From the NCBI GenBank assembly GCA_014804085.1, contig JAAVAM010000019.1:33430-51360 (forward strand): 17,931 bases of DNA. The letters are read 5' to 3'. Positions 6,513 through 14,213 of the stretch are shown here, one piece after another. This stretch comes from Treponema sp. Lineage in GTDB: Bacteria; Spirochaetota; Spirochaetia; Treponematales; Treponemataceae. The notes under the pieces were generated by a model. The model did not search any database. It was not told the DNA's origin and worked only from the letters and a program-made list of their open reading frames with translations. Within the stretch, counting starts at the first letter, position 1, and every line of letters begins with the position of its first letter. The translations under genes and the position numbers were made by a program.

Positions 6513-8000
6513 GTGGCGGTAAAACTTACGAGGCGTAAGAAGGAAGTGCTCGCGACGGTCGTTTCGAACCTCGCGCTTCAAATGGTGACGGCACTGTGCG
6601 GCTTTGTCCTTCCTCCCATGATCGTGCGCACGTTCGGTTCTGAAATAAACGGCATGGTCTCTTCGATAACGCAGTTCATAGCATATCTAAGTCTCGTGGA
6701 GGCAGGAGTGGGCGGAGCCGCCATAGCTGCGCTGTACCGTCCGCTCGCCGAAAAAGACACGGACAAGTGCAGTGCCATTCTTTCCGCGTCAGCTAAATTT
6801 TACCAGAAGTCTGGCATTCTTTTTGTGATTCTAATATTTCTGCTCGCATTCTTTTATCCGCTTGCCGTGGACAAGGAAGTTGACCGAATGCAGGCTGGGC
6901 TTATGGTTCTCGTGCTCGGGATTACCGGTGCGGCGGAATTCTTCTTGATTGGGAAGTACCGCGTCCTGCTTACGGCAGACAAGAAAATGTACGTGATTTC
7001 CATCGTGCAGTCTGCGGCCGTAATCCTGAATACTGCCGTGGCTGTCGTCCTCATCCGGCTTGGAACTGGAATTGTCCTTGTGAAACTGGCAAGCTCCCTT
7101 GTCTTTCTGAGCCGTTATGCAGCTATCGCGCTGTATGTCCGCAGGAAATATGCCGACATACATTTTCATTCCGCCCCAGACGTAAAGGCAATCTCACAAA
7201 GTCGGAACGTCATGGTGCATCAAATCGGTGGGCTTGTCGTGTTCAATTCACCGCTCGTTATCATCACACTTTTCTGCTCGCTCAAGGATGCGAGCGTATA
7301 CGCCGTATACGCTATGGTGTTCACCGCAGTGGGAAACCTGCTTGGATCGTTTTCAAACGGGATGCAGGCGATGTTCGGAGAGTCGCTTGTAAAGGACAGT
7401 CCCGAAATGACACGAAAATTCTTCTCGCGGTTTGAAACAGTTTTTTTTACCGTGGAGGGCTGGTTCTATTCGATGGCGTATATGCTGATTATGCCGTTTA
7501 TGCAGTTGTATACGAAAGATATGACGGATGCCAATTATATTCAGCAAGTCATAGCAAGACTCTTCGTTGCCGTAGGCGTTTTGAATTGTTTGAGACAGCC
7601 TGCGGACAAGATGATTTTTGCCGCGGGACATTTTCAAAAAACTCAGTGGCATAGTCTTGCGGAAAGCGTGATTAATGTCGTCTGCTCCGTGGCTTTCACC
7701 CTGAAATTCGGATTTGTCGGAGTCCTTCTCGGAGGAATCTGTTCGTATTCTTACAGAACTTTGGATATCATCATTTATTCTGCTCGAAAAATAATGCATA
7801 CGTCAATGTTCAGGTCTCTTGGAAAGATATTTGCCATTTTTGCGCTATATGCGGCAGTTGTACTTGTTATGTCCTGCAAACCGATTTCTGTGCATGCCTA
7901 TTCTGAATGGCTTGTCTGCGCGGTCATAAATGGAACGGTTCTTGCAATTCCTTGTTTCTGCGTGCTTTTTGTAACTCATCGGGGTGGCAAGTTTAAATGA
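6513..8000 (+). CDS. Wzx-type polysaccharide flippase (MATE/PST-like membrane transporter)
   Basis: The protein is a multi-spanning inner-membrane carrier that would flip lipid-linked sugar repeat units to the periplasm. From GTG at 6513 it starts VAVKLTRRKKEVLATVVSNL. The first hydrophobic pair (NLALQMVTALCGFVLPPMIV and the INGMVSSITQFIAYLSLVEA helix) and the GVGGAAIAALYRPLA motif are typical of O-antigen/exopolysaccharide flippases. Roughly 12-14 hydrophobic segments follow over about 495 residues, the family's normal size. I chose GTG because AGAGGGG precedes it by 5 nt and the upstream frame (ATG at 6408 or 6465) has no ribosome site. The stop overlaps the next start by 4 bp (ATGA). It is the first gene of the operon, and the substrate cannot be inferred. 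Confidence 0.88.
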   Translation: MAVKLTRRKKEVLATVVSNLALQMVTALCGFVLPPMIVRTFGSEINGMVSSITQFIAYLSLVEAGVGGAAIAALYRPLAEKDTDKCSAILSASAKFYQKSGILFVILIFLLAFFYPLAVDKEVDRMQAGLMVLVLGITGAAEFFLIGKYRVLLTADKKMYVISIVQSAAVILNTAVAVVLIRLGTGIVLVKLASSLVFLSRYAAIALYVRRKYADIHFHSAPDVKAISQSRNVMVHQIGGLVVFNSPLVIITLFCSLKDASVYAVYAMVFTAVGNLLGSFSNGMQAMFGESLVKDSPEMTRKFFSRFETVFFTVEGWFYSMAYMLIMPFMQLYTKDMTDANYIQQVIARLFVAVGVLNCLRQPADKMIFAAGHFQKTQWHSLAESVINVVCSVAFTLKFGFVGVLLGGICSYSYRTLDIIIYSARKIMHTSMFRSLGKIFAIFALYAAVVLVMSCKPISVHAYSEWLVCAVINGTVLAIPCFCVLFVTHRGGKFK

Positions 8001-9160
8001 TATATGCGTTTTTTATCTTTTCATTGTATATCTGCTCATTTTTAGAAACAGGAAAGAATGTGCCTGTCTCTGCCTATGGCAATAAGATTGTGCATATGTA
8101 CCTGTTCGCATTCTTTGTCATTCTTGCAGGGTGCCGTTACAAGACTGGCTATGACTGGAATGCCTATATGTCTTTTTTTGAGAAAATAAATGACGGAAAC
8201 TCATTCGGCAGAATGGAAGTCGGATATGCCGCTTTGAACTACGCCTTCAAGAACATATTCAACAGCTACGATCTCATGCAGTTTGCGATATGCCTGTCAT
8301 GCACCGCTTTCCTGTTTTTCTTTTTGAAAAAGTATTCTCCGTTTCCTGTCGTATCCTTGTTGGTGTACGCCTCCGATATGTTCTTCAGTTATAATCTTGG
8401 ACTGACACGACAGTTCATTGCAATTTCAATACTTCTGCTTTGTGCCGATGCGGTCATTGAAGGAAAGAAGATGAAAGCATCCTTGTGCATATGCGCGGCG
8501 TTCTTGTTCCACAAGTCGGCTATCATCGCAGTGCTGTTTTTCCTTTGCGACAAAGTACATCTGAAAAAAATAACTATGGTAATTCTTGTTCTGGCTTCCA
8601 TGCTGCTGAACTTGTTCGGGTATCGGCTGGTATGGCAGATAGTGTATTCGCTTTTTTCTCTTCCGTTCCTGCCGTCATTTATTGGAAAATATGCGGGCTA
8701 TATGACGAACATCATATTTTCCCAGCAGGGGGAATTTAATTCCGGCATGGGATACCTGCTGAGGATCTTCTTGGTTCTTCTTGTCATGGTTTTTAGGAAG
8801 AATAATTCCCGATGCGCGAATTTTATATTCAATGCAGTTCTGACAGGACTGTTCATTCAGGCATTCGGACGGAACATCCAAATTATTAGCAGACTTGCTG
8901 CATATTTCAGCGTGTTTGAAACGGTGTTCTTTGCGTATCTGTATGAAGTCATGCGAAAGAAGGCGCGGCCGGCATCATACCCTGTGTTTGCCATGTTTTT
9001 GACTTGCTACTTTTTGATCGCGCCGTATAACAGGACGCAGGGGGTCATGGAGCAGGACGGGAAGTCGAGGTGGGCTTTGTATAGCCCATGGATTCCTTCA
9101 TTTTACAAGACTGAGATTTCAGACCGAAACAACAGGATGCGAATTATAAATGGATTTTAA
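7997..9160 (+). CDS. EpsG-family/Wzy-like polysaccharide polymerase
   Basis: This is a 387-residue, very hydrophobic protein with about ten membrane segments. It carries the EpsG-type pattern: an early basic loop GCRYKTGYDWNAYMSFFEKI (compare R-x5-D-W-x2-Y), then RMEVGYAALNYAFKN, LTRQFIAISILL (the conserved Arg-Gln after the aromatic helix) and FLFHKSAII. Members join repeat units in Wzy-type polysaccharide assembly in the inner membrane. The start ATG overlaps the flippase stop, with GGGGTGG at 7981-7987 as ribosome site, so translation is probably coupled. Adjacent Wzx and Wzy-like genes support a Wzx/Wzy-dependent route. The alternative, a ligase, is less likely given the EpsG pattern. Confidence 0.85.
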   Translation: MIYAFFIFSLYICSFLETGKNVPVSAYGNKIVHMYLFAFFVILAGCRYKTGYDWNAYMSFFEKINDGNSFGRMEVGYAALNYAFKNIFNSYDLMQFAICLSCTAFLFFFLKKYSPFPVVSLLVYASDMFFSYNLGLTRQFIAISILLLCADAVIEGKKMKASLCICAAFLFHKSAIIAVLFFLCDKVHLKKITMVILVLASMLLNLFGYRLVWQIVYSLFSLPFLPSFIGKYAGYMTNIIFSQQGEFNSGMGYLLRIFLVLLVMVFRKNNSRCANFIFNAVLTGLFIQAFGRNIQIISRLAAYFSVFETVFFAYLYEVMRKKARPASYPVFAMFLTCYFLIAPYNRTQGVMEQDGKSRWALYSPWIPSFYKTEISDRNNRMRIINGF

Positions 9161-9173
9161 AGGCAGGTTAAAC

Positions 9174-10325
9174 ATGAACATAGGAATTTTCATAGCGGAT
9201 ATTGAATTCAGGACGGGAGGCTCTGAGTCTTATTTTGCCGGGTTGCTTTCAGCCTTGCAAAAGATGTACAGCCAAGCCAAATTTGAAATCCTTACAACCT
9301 GTACGCCGAAAAAACTGAGAACTGATGAAAGTTCTCTTGCAGAAAGGCTTTCTGAAACATACGGATTTCATGTGTGTTCCGCATTTAAAGTTATCCGCTG
9401 CCCGATAAAGGCAACTAATGCCCTGACAGTTCTGCGCGCCTACCGATGGATGAGACAGTATTCAGAAAGATTCGACATGCTCTTCAACTGTTCAAGGAAT
9501 CTTATGACGTTCAAGGCAAAAAAGAACATTTCCATCATGCACTTTCCGGTGCAAAGTTACACTGCGTCAAAAACTGCATGTCGGATGCCGTTCTTGCTTC
9601 CTGTCGCAAGGCGATTGGATGAAAAATGGAAAGAAAGTTTTGATGTCTTTCTTTGCAATTCGCATTATACGGAACGCCATCTGAAAAAAATATGGGGCAT
9701 CCCTGAGAAGAAAATCTCAGTCGTCTATCCGCCCGTAGGAATGGTTAGAAGCGGAACTCTTGGGAAGAAACGACAAATAATCGTTTGTTCTCGAATTGAG
9801 CCGAGCAAGTCGCTTCATGTTTTAGTTGAGGCATTTACACGCCTTGATTCAGGAGATGTTACCCTTGCGATTGTCGGGGCAAAACTTCCTGAGGACGAAG
9901 CATATTATCAGAGACTTGTCAAGATTGCGGACGGTTACGATGTTGTGTTTCACTTCAATCCGTCTCGTAGGGAGTTAGAAGAGCTCTACCGTGAAAGCCT
10001 TATATTCTGGCATGCAAAAGGGCTTGAAACCGAGGAAAGCCTGAAACCTGACTTGCTCGAACATTTCGGTATTACGACTGTTGAGGCAATGAGTGCCGGT
10101 TGCATTCCTGTCGTAATAGACAAAGGCGGGCAACAGGAAATAGTTGACGAAGGCATAAACGGATTCAAATGGAATACCACGGACGAGCTTCTTGAAAAGA
10201 CAAGGGCGGTGCTTGCAAATGGGCATTCCATAGCCATGCAAAAAGCCGCAGAAGAAAAAGCCCAATCGTACAATTTTGATACTTTCTGTATGCGGCTGGA
10301 AAACATCTTCGGAGAAAAGAAATGA
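9174..10325 (+). CDS. Glycosyltransferase, GT4-type (GT-B fold)
   Basis: The start MNIGIFIADIEFRTGGSESY shows the N-terminal Rossmann strand followed by the Gly-rich GGSE acceptor-side loop. The C-terminal domain has VYPPVG, IIVCSRIEPSKSLHVLVEAF and the GT4 signature EHFGITTVEAMSAGCIPVV with the E-x7-E pair at about residues 296 and 304, then GGQQEIVDEGINGF. The enzyme would transfer a sugar from a nucleotide donor on the cytoplasmic face. The HFGI and AGCIPVV wording is close to the ALG11-like branch. ATG 9174 is preferred over an in-frame ATG at 9150, which would overlap the polymerase gene and lacks a ribosome site. The stop overlaps the next gene by 4 bp. Donor and linkage are unknown. 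Confidence 0.9.
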   Translation: MNIGIFIADIEFRTGGSESYFAGLLSALQKMYSQAKFEILTTCTPKKLRTDESSLAERLSETYGFHVCSAFKVIRCPIKATNALTVLRAYRWMRQYSERFDMLFNCSRNLMTFKAKKNISIMHFPVQSYTASKTACRMPFLLPVARRLDEKWKESFDVFLCNSHYTERHLKKIWGIPEKKISVVYPPVGMVRSGTLGKKRQIIVCSRIEPSKSLHVLVEAFTRLDSGDVTLAIVGAKLPEDEAYYQRLVKIADGYDVVFHFNPSRRELEELYRESLIFWHAKGLETEESLKPDLLEHFGITTVEAMSAGCIPVVIDKGGQQEIVDEGINGFKWNTTDELLEKTRAVLANGHSIAMQKAAEEKAQSYNFDTFCMRLENIFGEKK

Positions 10326-11326
10326 AACAAGACTTTGACATCGACTTTGTAATCCCGTGGGTGGACGGCAGCGACCCGGAGTGGATTGCGGAATTCAACA
10401 AATACGCGCCAAAAGAAAAGCGACGCGAAACGGATGCCAGCGAGCAACGCTACCGCGACTACGGACTTCTGCGCTATTGGTTCCGCGGCGTGGAGAAATT
10501 CGCGCCGTGGGTGCGCACGGTGCATTTCATTACCTGCGGGCAGAAACCCGACTGGTTGAACTTGAACAATCCCAAATTACACTGGGTGAAGCACTCTGAC
10601 TACATTCCGCAAAAATACCTGCCAGTATTCAGCTCCCATCCGATTGAGCTTATGATGCATAAAATTCCTGGCCTTGCGGAACAAATCGTCTATTTTAATG
10701 ACGATTTGTTCCTGACCTCAACGGTCAGGAAAAATTTCTTCTTCAAGAACGAGCTGCCGAGAGACAGCGCGGTTATGAATGCGGAGGCCGGCAGCGGAAA
10801 TTTGATGACGGCGATATTGTTCAATGACATAGAGATTATAAACAGCCGATTTAACAAGCGCAAAACAATTGCGCGGCATTTTTTCAAATGGTTCAATGTA
10901 AAGTACGGCTCCTATCTTTTGCGCAATGTCTGCCTTGTTCCTTGGCCGCGCTTTACCGGATTCATGCAGCCGCATTTTGCGCAGCCGTTTAAGAAATCTG
11001 TGATTGAGGAAGTTTGGAATGAATTTGGAGAAGTTTTGAATCGGACATGCCACGAAAAACTGAGAAGCGTGAACGATGTCAATCAATGGCTTTTTCGCGA
11101 ATGGCAGCTTTGCAAGGGCGAATTTAGCCCGATTCATCCTTTTGTGGGCAAAAAGTACTTTTCACTTGATGCTGATATAGACGCTATCGTTTCGGCGATT
11201 GAAAATCAGAAGTATTTTGAGATTGTCTTAAACGACAGCGATGCAAATGACTATGCAGATAGAATCTCAAGGATAAAATCGGCATTTGAAAAAATACTTC
11301 CAGAAAAATGTGGATTTGAAAGGTGA
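10322..11326 (+). CDS. Stealth-family sugar-phosphate transferase
   Basis: Stealth proteins transfer hexose-1-phosphate units to make phosphodiester-linked polysaccharides and are related to eukaryotic GlcNAc-1-phosphotransferase. CR1 is visible as IDFVIPWVDGSDPEW near the N-terminus. CR2 follows: RYRDYGLLRYWFRGVEKFAP, then TVHFITCGQKPDWLN, SSHPIELMMHKIPGL and VYFNDDLFL. The CR3 region contains PHFAQPFKKSVIEEVWNEFG and RSVNDVNQWLFREWQ. The length of 334 residues is normal. The ATG overlaps the previous stop (ATGA), with GGAGA 6 nt upstream. Its presence predicts a phosphate-linked sugar in the surface polymer. The gene is richer in GC at its 5' end than its neighbours. Confidence 0.93.
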   Translation: MKQDFDIDFVIPWVDGSDPEWIAEFNKYAPKEKRRETDASEQRYRDYGLLRYWFRGVEKFAPWVRTVHFITCGQKPDWLNLNNPKLHWVKHSDYIPQKYLPVFSSHPIELMMHKIPGLAEQIVYFNDDLFLTSTVRKNFFFKNELPRDSAVMNAEAGSGNLMTAILFNDIEIINSRFNKRKTIARHFFKWFNVKYGSYLLRNVCLVPWPRFTGFMQPHFAQPFKKSVIEEVWNEFGEVLNRTCHEKLRSVNDVNQWLFREWQLCKGEFSPIHPFVGKKYFSLDADIDAIVSAIENQKYFEIVLNDSDANDYADRISRIKSAFEKILPEKCGFER

Positions 11327-11330
11327 GAGA

Positions 11331-11360
11331 ATGGAATTGTACAGGGATATTAATATATGA
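11331..11360 (+). other. Nine-codon mini-frame coupled to the next glycosyltransferase
   Basis: Directly after the Stealth stop, AAGGTGAG precedes an ATG at 11331 that opens MELYRDINI. Its TGA overlaps the next gene's ATG as ATGA (11357-11360). It could be a translational coupling leader or the chance remnant of a gene start. The downstream gene also has its own AGGGAT at 11343-11348. Confidence 0.3.
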
Positions 11361-12430
11361 AAATACTCTACGATGACATAATTTATTCTCTGCAAAAAGC
11401 AGGCGGCGGTTCTGTTTATTGGACGGAAGTGACGAGACGGTGCGATGAAAATTCCGTTCATTACGTATACGACAATGCGGATGAGAATTTTTTTTATAAT
11501 GAAGACAATTTCAAGCATAATAAAAAATGGTCTTCAACATTTTTGTTTCTAAAACGGTATTTGAATCCGCACTTTAATGAAAAAAAACCGTTTATATTTC
11601 ATTCAAGCATGTATCGGTATTGCAAGAACAAAAACGCAATAAACATAACGACAGTCCATGATTTTACGTATGAATATTTTAGGAACGATTTGAAATCGAA
11701 TTTGCATAAAATCCAAAAGAGGAATGCCGTCATGCATAGTGACGGCGTAATCTGCATTTCCGAAAATACAAAGGCTGACCTCTTAAAATTCTATCCGCAT
11801 TACAAAGGGCTGATAAAAGTCATAAATAATGGATATGCAACGGATACCTATTTTTATGAACCTGATGTCCAAAAGACAAAGAAAGTGCTTTTTGTCGGCG
11901 CACGGACAGGCTACAAACGCTTTGATGTATGCGTTAGTCTTGTGAAAGAACTGAAAGACTGCTGCCTGTATATTGTCGGCGGTGGGCACTTGTCTTGTTC
12001 CGAGAAAGCACTGCTTGAGACAAATCTTGCTGGTCGATACAGGAAAACCGGATATTTGTCTGATAGTGATTTGCGGCATCTTTACAATGAAGCATTTTTC
12101 TTGTGCTATCCAAGCGAATACGAAGGGTTTGGAATTCCCGTAATCGAAGCGCAGGCATGCGGGTGTCCTGTTGTCTGTCAGGAAAAATCCAGTATCCCGG
12201 AGGTCGCCGCAGACACTGTTGTGTATATTGATTCTGATGATTTTGCTGCGTCACTGAATTCCATAAAAATGCTGTATGACGATGAATTGTATGATTCAAT
12301 TCAGAAAAAGGGCTTTGAGAACGTAAAGCGTTTTTCGTGGGACAAGTGTGCGGCGGAAATAAAGGAATTTTATGGTGATGTATATTCCAAGACAGGAAAG
12401 AAAGATTTTTGTCGAAAGAATAGTTTTTGA
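11357..12430 (+). CDS. Glycosyltransferase family 4 (second copy type)
   Basis: This is a GT-B enzyme of 357 residues. The N-terminus MKILYDDIIYSLQKAGGGSV has the strand plus Gly-rich loop of the acceptor domain. TTVHDFTYE and GVICISENTKADLLKFYP are conserved in this group of mannosyl/rhamnosyl-type transferases. The donor half has VLFVGARTGYKRFDV, GYLSDSDLRHLYNEAFFLCY and the E-x7-E signature PSEYEGFGIPVIEAQACGCP (Glu near 256 and 264), then SSIPEV. It is clearly different in sequence from the GT4 enzyme at 9174, so a second linkage is expected. AGGGAT at 11343-11348 is the ribosome site. Its AT content is higher than that of the Stealth gene, a hint of mosaic assembly. Confidence 0.92.
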   Translation: MKILYDDIIYSLQKAGGGSVYWTEVTRRCDENSVHYVYDNADENFFYNEDNFKHNKKWSSTFLFLKRYLNPHFNEKKPFIFHSSMYRYCKNKNAINITTVHDFTYEYFRNDLKSNLHKIQKRNAVMHSDGVICISENTKADLLKFYPHYKGLIKVINNGYATDTYFYEPDVQKTKKVLFVGARTGYKRFDVCVSLVKELKDCCLYIVGGGHLSCSEKALLETNLAGRYRKTGYLSDSDLRHLYNEAFFLCYPSEYEGFGIPVIEAQACGCPVVCQEKSSIPEVAADTVVYIDSDDFAASLNSIKMLYDDELYDSIQKKGFENVKRFSWDKCAAEIKEFYGDVYSKTGKKDFCRKNSF

Positions 12431-12443
12431 TTTGGGAGAGGAT

Positions 12444-13040
12444 ATGAAGCGAAGCATTAGGGAAATTTGTTATTTATTCCGTTGCCTGCTGTATACAAAG
12501 TGTTCATTTCCGTCAGCTAGATTATTTCGTCTGCCAATGGATATTCGCGGCAAAAGTGGCATTGATTTCGGGCAAAGGCTCACGACCGGCTACGGTTGCC
12601 GTCTGGAGTCTTTTTCTGAAAACGGTGCTAAATCTTTGTTCTTTGGCGATGACGTGCAGATAAACGATTATGTGCATATCAGTGCGCTGAAAAGCGTCCA
12701 TATTGGGAATCATGTGTTAATTGCGAGCAAGGTTTTCATAACGGATTTGGCGCATGGGTCTTATAACGGCGATGAGAATGATTCTCCGCCTGACTCTGTG
12801 GCAAAAAAACGGTTGTTGAGCGCAAAGCCAGTCTATATCGAAAACAACGTGTGGATAGGCGAGTTGTGCTCTATACTTCCCGGAGTAACGATTGGGGAGA
12901 ACAGCATAATCGGCGCGAACAGCGTCGTGACGAAATCCATTCCTGAAAACTGTATTGCCGTTGGAAACCCAGCGAGGGTGATAAAAAGATACAATGCGAA
13001 AACTATGCTCTGGGAGAAGGTTAAAGAGCAAAATTTTTGA
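12444..13040 (+). CDS. Hexapeptide-repeat (left-handed beta-helix) acyltransferase
   Basis: A 198-residue protein starting MKRSIREICYLFRCLLYTKC. The middle and end show the isoleucine-patch hexapeptide repeats of O-acetyltransferases: FFGDDVQINDYVHISALKSV, HIGNHVLIASKVFI, YIENNVWIGELCSILPGVTI, GENSIIGANSVVTKSIPENC and VGNPARVIKRY. The VGNPA ending is standard for the WcaF/WbbJ/NodL class. The HGSYNGD loop is the usual catalytic-His region. It probably O-acetylates (or otherwise acylates) a sugar in the polymer. The frame is open from ATG 12372 inside the previous gene, but GGGAG at 12434-12438 and the protein pattern favour 12444, 13 nt after the previous stop. Confidence 0.88.
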   Translation: MKRSIREICYLFRCLLYTKCSFPSARLFRLPMDIRGKSGIDFGQRLTTGYGCRLESFSENGAKSLFFGDDVQINDYVHISALKSVHIGNHVLIASKVFITDLAHGSYNGDENDSPPDSVAKKRLLSAKPVYIENNVWIGELCSILPGVTIGENSIIGANSVVTKSIPENCIAVGNPARVIKRYNAKTMLWEKVKEQNF

Positions 13041-13076
13041 ATTAGACATATTTTTTGATTCGGAGGAAAAAAGATA

Positions 13077-14213
13077 ATGCACAAACATATTCTCATTACT
13101 GGCGGCGCGGGCTTTATCGGCTCGAATGTTGCGTTAAAACTCGTTGCGCAGGGGTATGATGTTACTGTCCTTGATTCGCTTGAAAAGCAGATTCACGGAG
13201 AGACACCTGAAAAGTCACAACTTTATATGTTCGTCAAAGACAAGGTTGACTTTGTGAAAGGTTCTGTTACGGACAGGGAGGTGATGGAAAGACTGCTTTG
13301 CAGGGCGGATGCCGTTATTCATCTTGCCGCAGAAACAGGAACGGGGCAGTCAATGTACGAGATTGAGAAGTATTGCAGGACAAACATTTGCGGAACGGCG
13401 CTTCTCCTTGATATCCTTGCAAATAAGAAGACTCCTGTAAAGAAAGTGATCGTGGCGGAATCTCGTGCTATTTATGGGGAGGGAAAGTATTCCTGCAAAA
13501 ACTGCGGGACTGTGTATCCGCTTGCAAGAAAAGAAAGCGACATGGCAAACGGTGATTTTGCCGTAAAGTGCCCGTTCTGCGATCAAAATATAAACCTTGT
13601 CGCAACAGACGAGTCTTCAAAAATACATCCGACTTCCGTTTACGGCATTACGAAGCAGGTGCAGGGGCAGCTTGTCCATTGCGTATGCCAGGCGATTGGA
13701 ATTCCGTCCGTCTCGTTCCGTTACCAAAATGTTTATGGTCCGGGTCAGAGCCTAAAAAATCCGTACACGGGCATTCTCTCGATTTTCAGTAACAGCCTGC
13801 GCCAAAACCATGACATAAATATTTTTGAGGACGGAACGGAATCTCGTGACTTTGTGTATATCGATGATGTGGCCGATGCGACAATACTGGCAATCGAAAA
13901 TGACAGGTGCGCTTATAAGGCTTTCAATGTGGGCACCGGCAAGTCGGTCGATGTGATGACGGTTGCTCAGTATCTCAAAGAATTCTATAAGTCTGACAGC
14001 GAGATTCGTATTTCCAGCAATTTCCGCCTTGGGGATATCCGCCATAATTATGCTGATATTTCTTTGGCAAGAGAAATTTTGGGATATGAACCGAAGTTCA
14101 CGTTTGAGCAGGGACTGAAAAAATTCTGCGAGTGGGTTTTGACACAGCCAGTGGAACAAGACAACTACAAAAAATCGCTTGACGAGATGAAAGAGAAAGG
14201 GTTGTATAAATGA
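13077..14213 (+). CDS. NAD-dependent NDP-sugar epimerase with inserted zinc ribbon (dTDP-L-rhamnose 4-epimerase-like)
   Basis: An extended short-chain dehydrogenase of 378 residues. The NAD site TGGAGFIG is at residues 8-15 and the catalytic Y-x3-K is YGITK at 189-193. VLDSLEKQIHGETPE, GTGQSMYEIEKY, AIYGEGKY, QNVYGPGQSLKNPYTGILSI and DGTESRDFVYIDDVADA match the WbiB/Tll-like dTDP-L-rhamnose 4-epimerase group as I remember it; the exact substrate is inference. Two CxxC pairs (C140/C143 and C165/C168) lie between the YGEG and YxxxK motifs and look like a structural zinc ribbon inserted in the fold. GGAGG at 13062-13066 precedes the ATG by 10 nt. It supplies an epimerised nucleotide sugar to the glycosyltransferases around it. 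The stop overlaps the next start (ATGA). Confidence 0.9.
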   Translation: MHKHILITGGAGFIGSNVALKLVAQGYDVTVLDSLEKQIHGETPEKSQLYMFVKDKVDFVKGSVTDREVMERLLCRADAVIHLAAETGTGQSMYEIEKYCRTNICGTALLLDILANKKTPVKKVIVAESRAIYGEGKYSCKNCGTVYPLARKESDMANGDFAVKCPFCDQNINLVATDESSKIHPTSVYGITKQVQGQLVHCVCQAIGIPSVSFRYQNVYGPGQSLKNPYTGILSIFSNSLRQNHDINIFEDGTESRDFVYIDDVADATILAIENDRCAYKAFNVGTGKSVDVMTVAQYLKEFYKSDSEIRISSNFRLGDIRHNYADISLAREILGYEPKFTFEQGLKKFCEWVLTQPVEQDNYKKSLDEMKEKGLYK

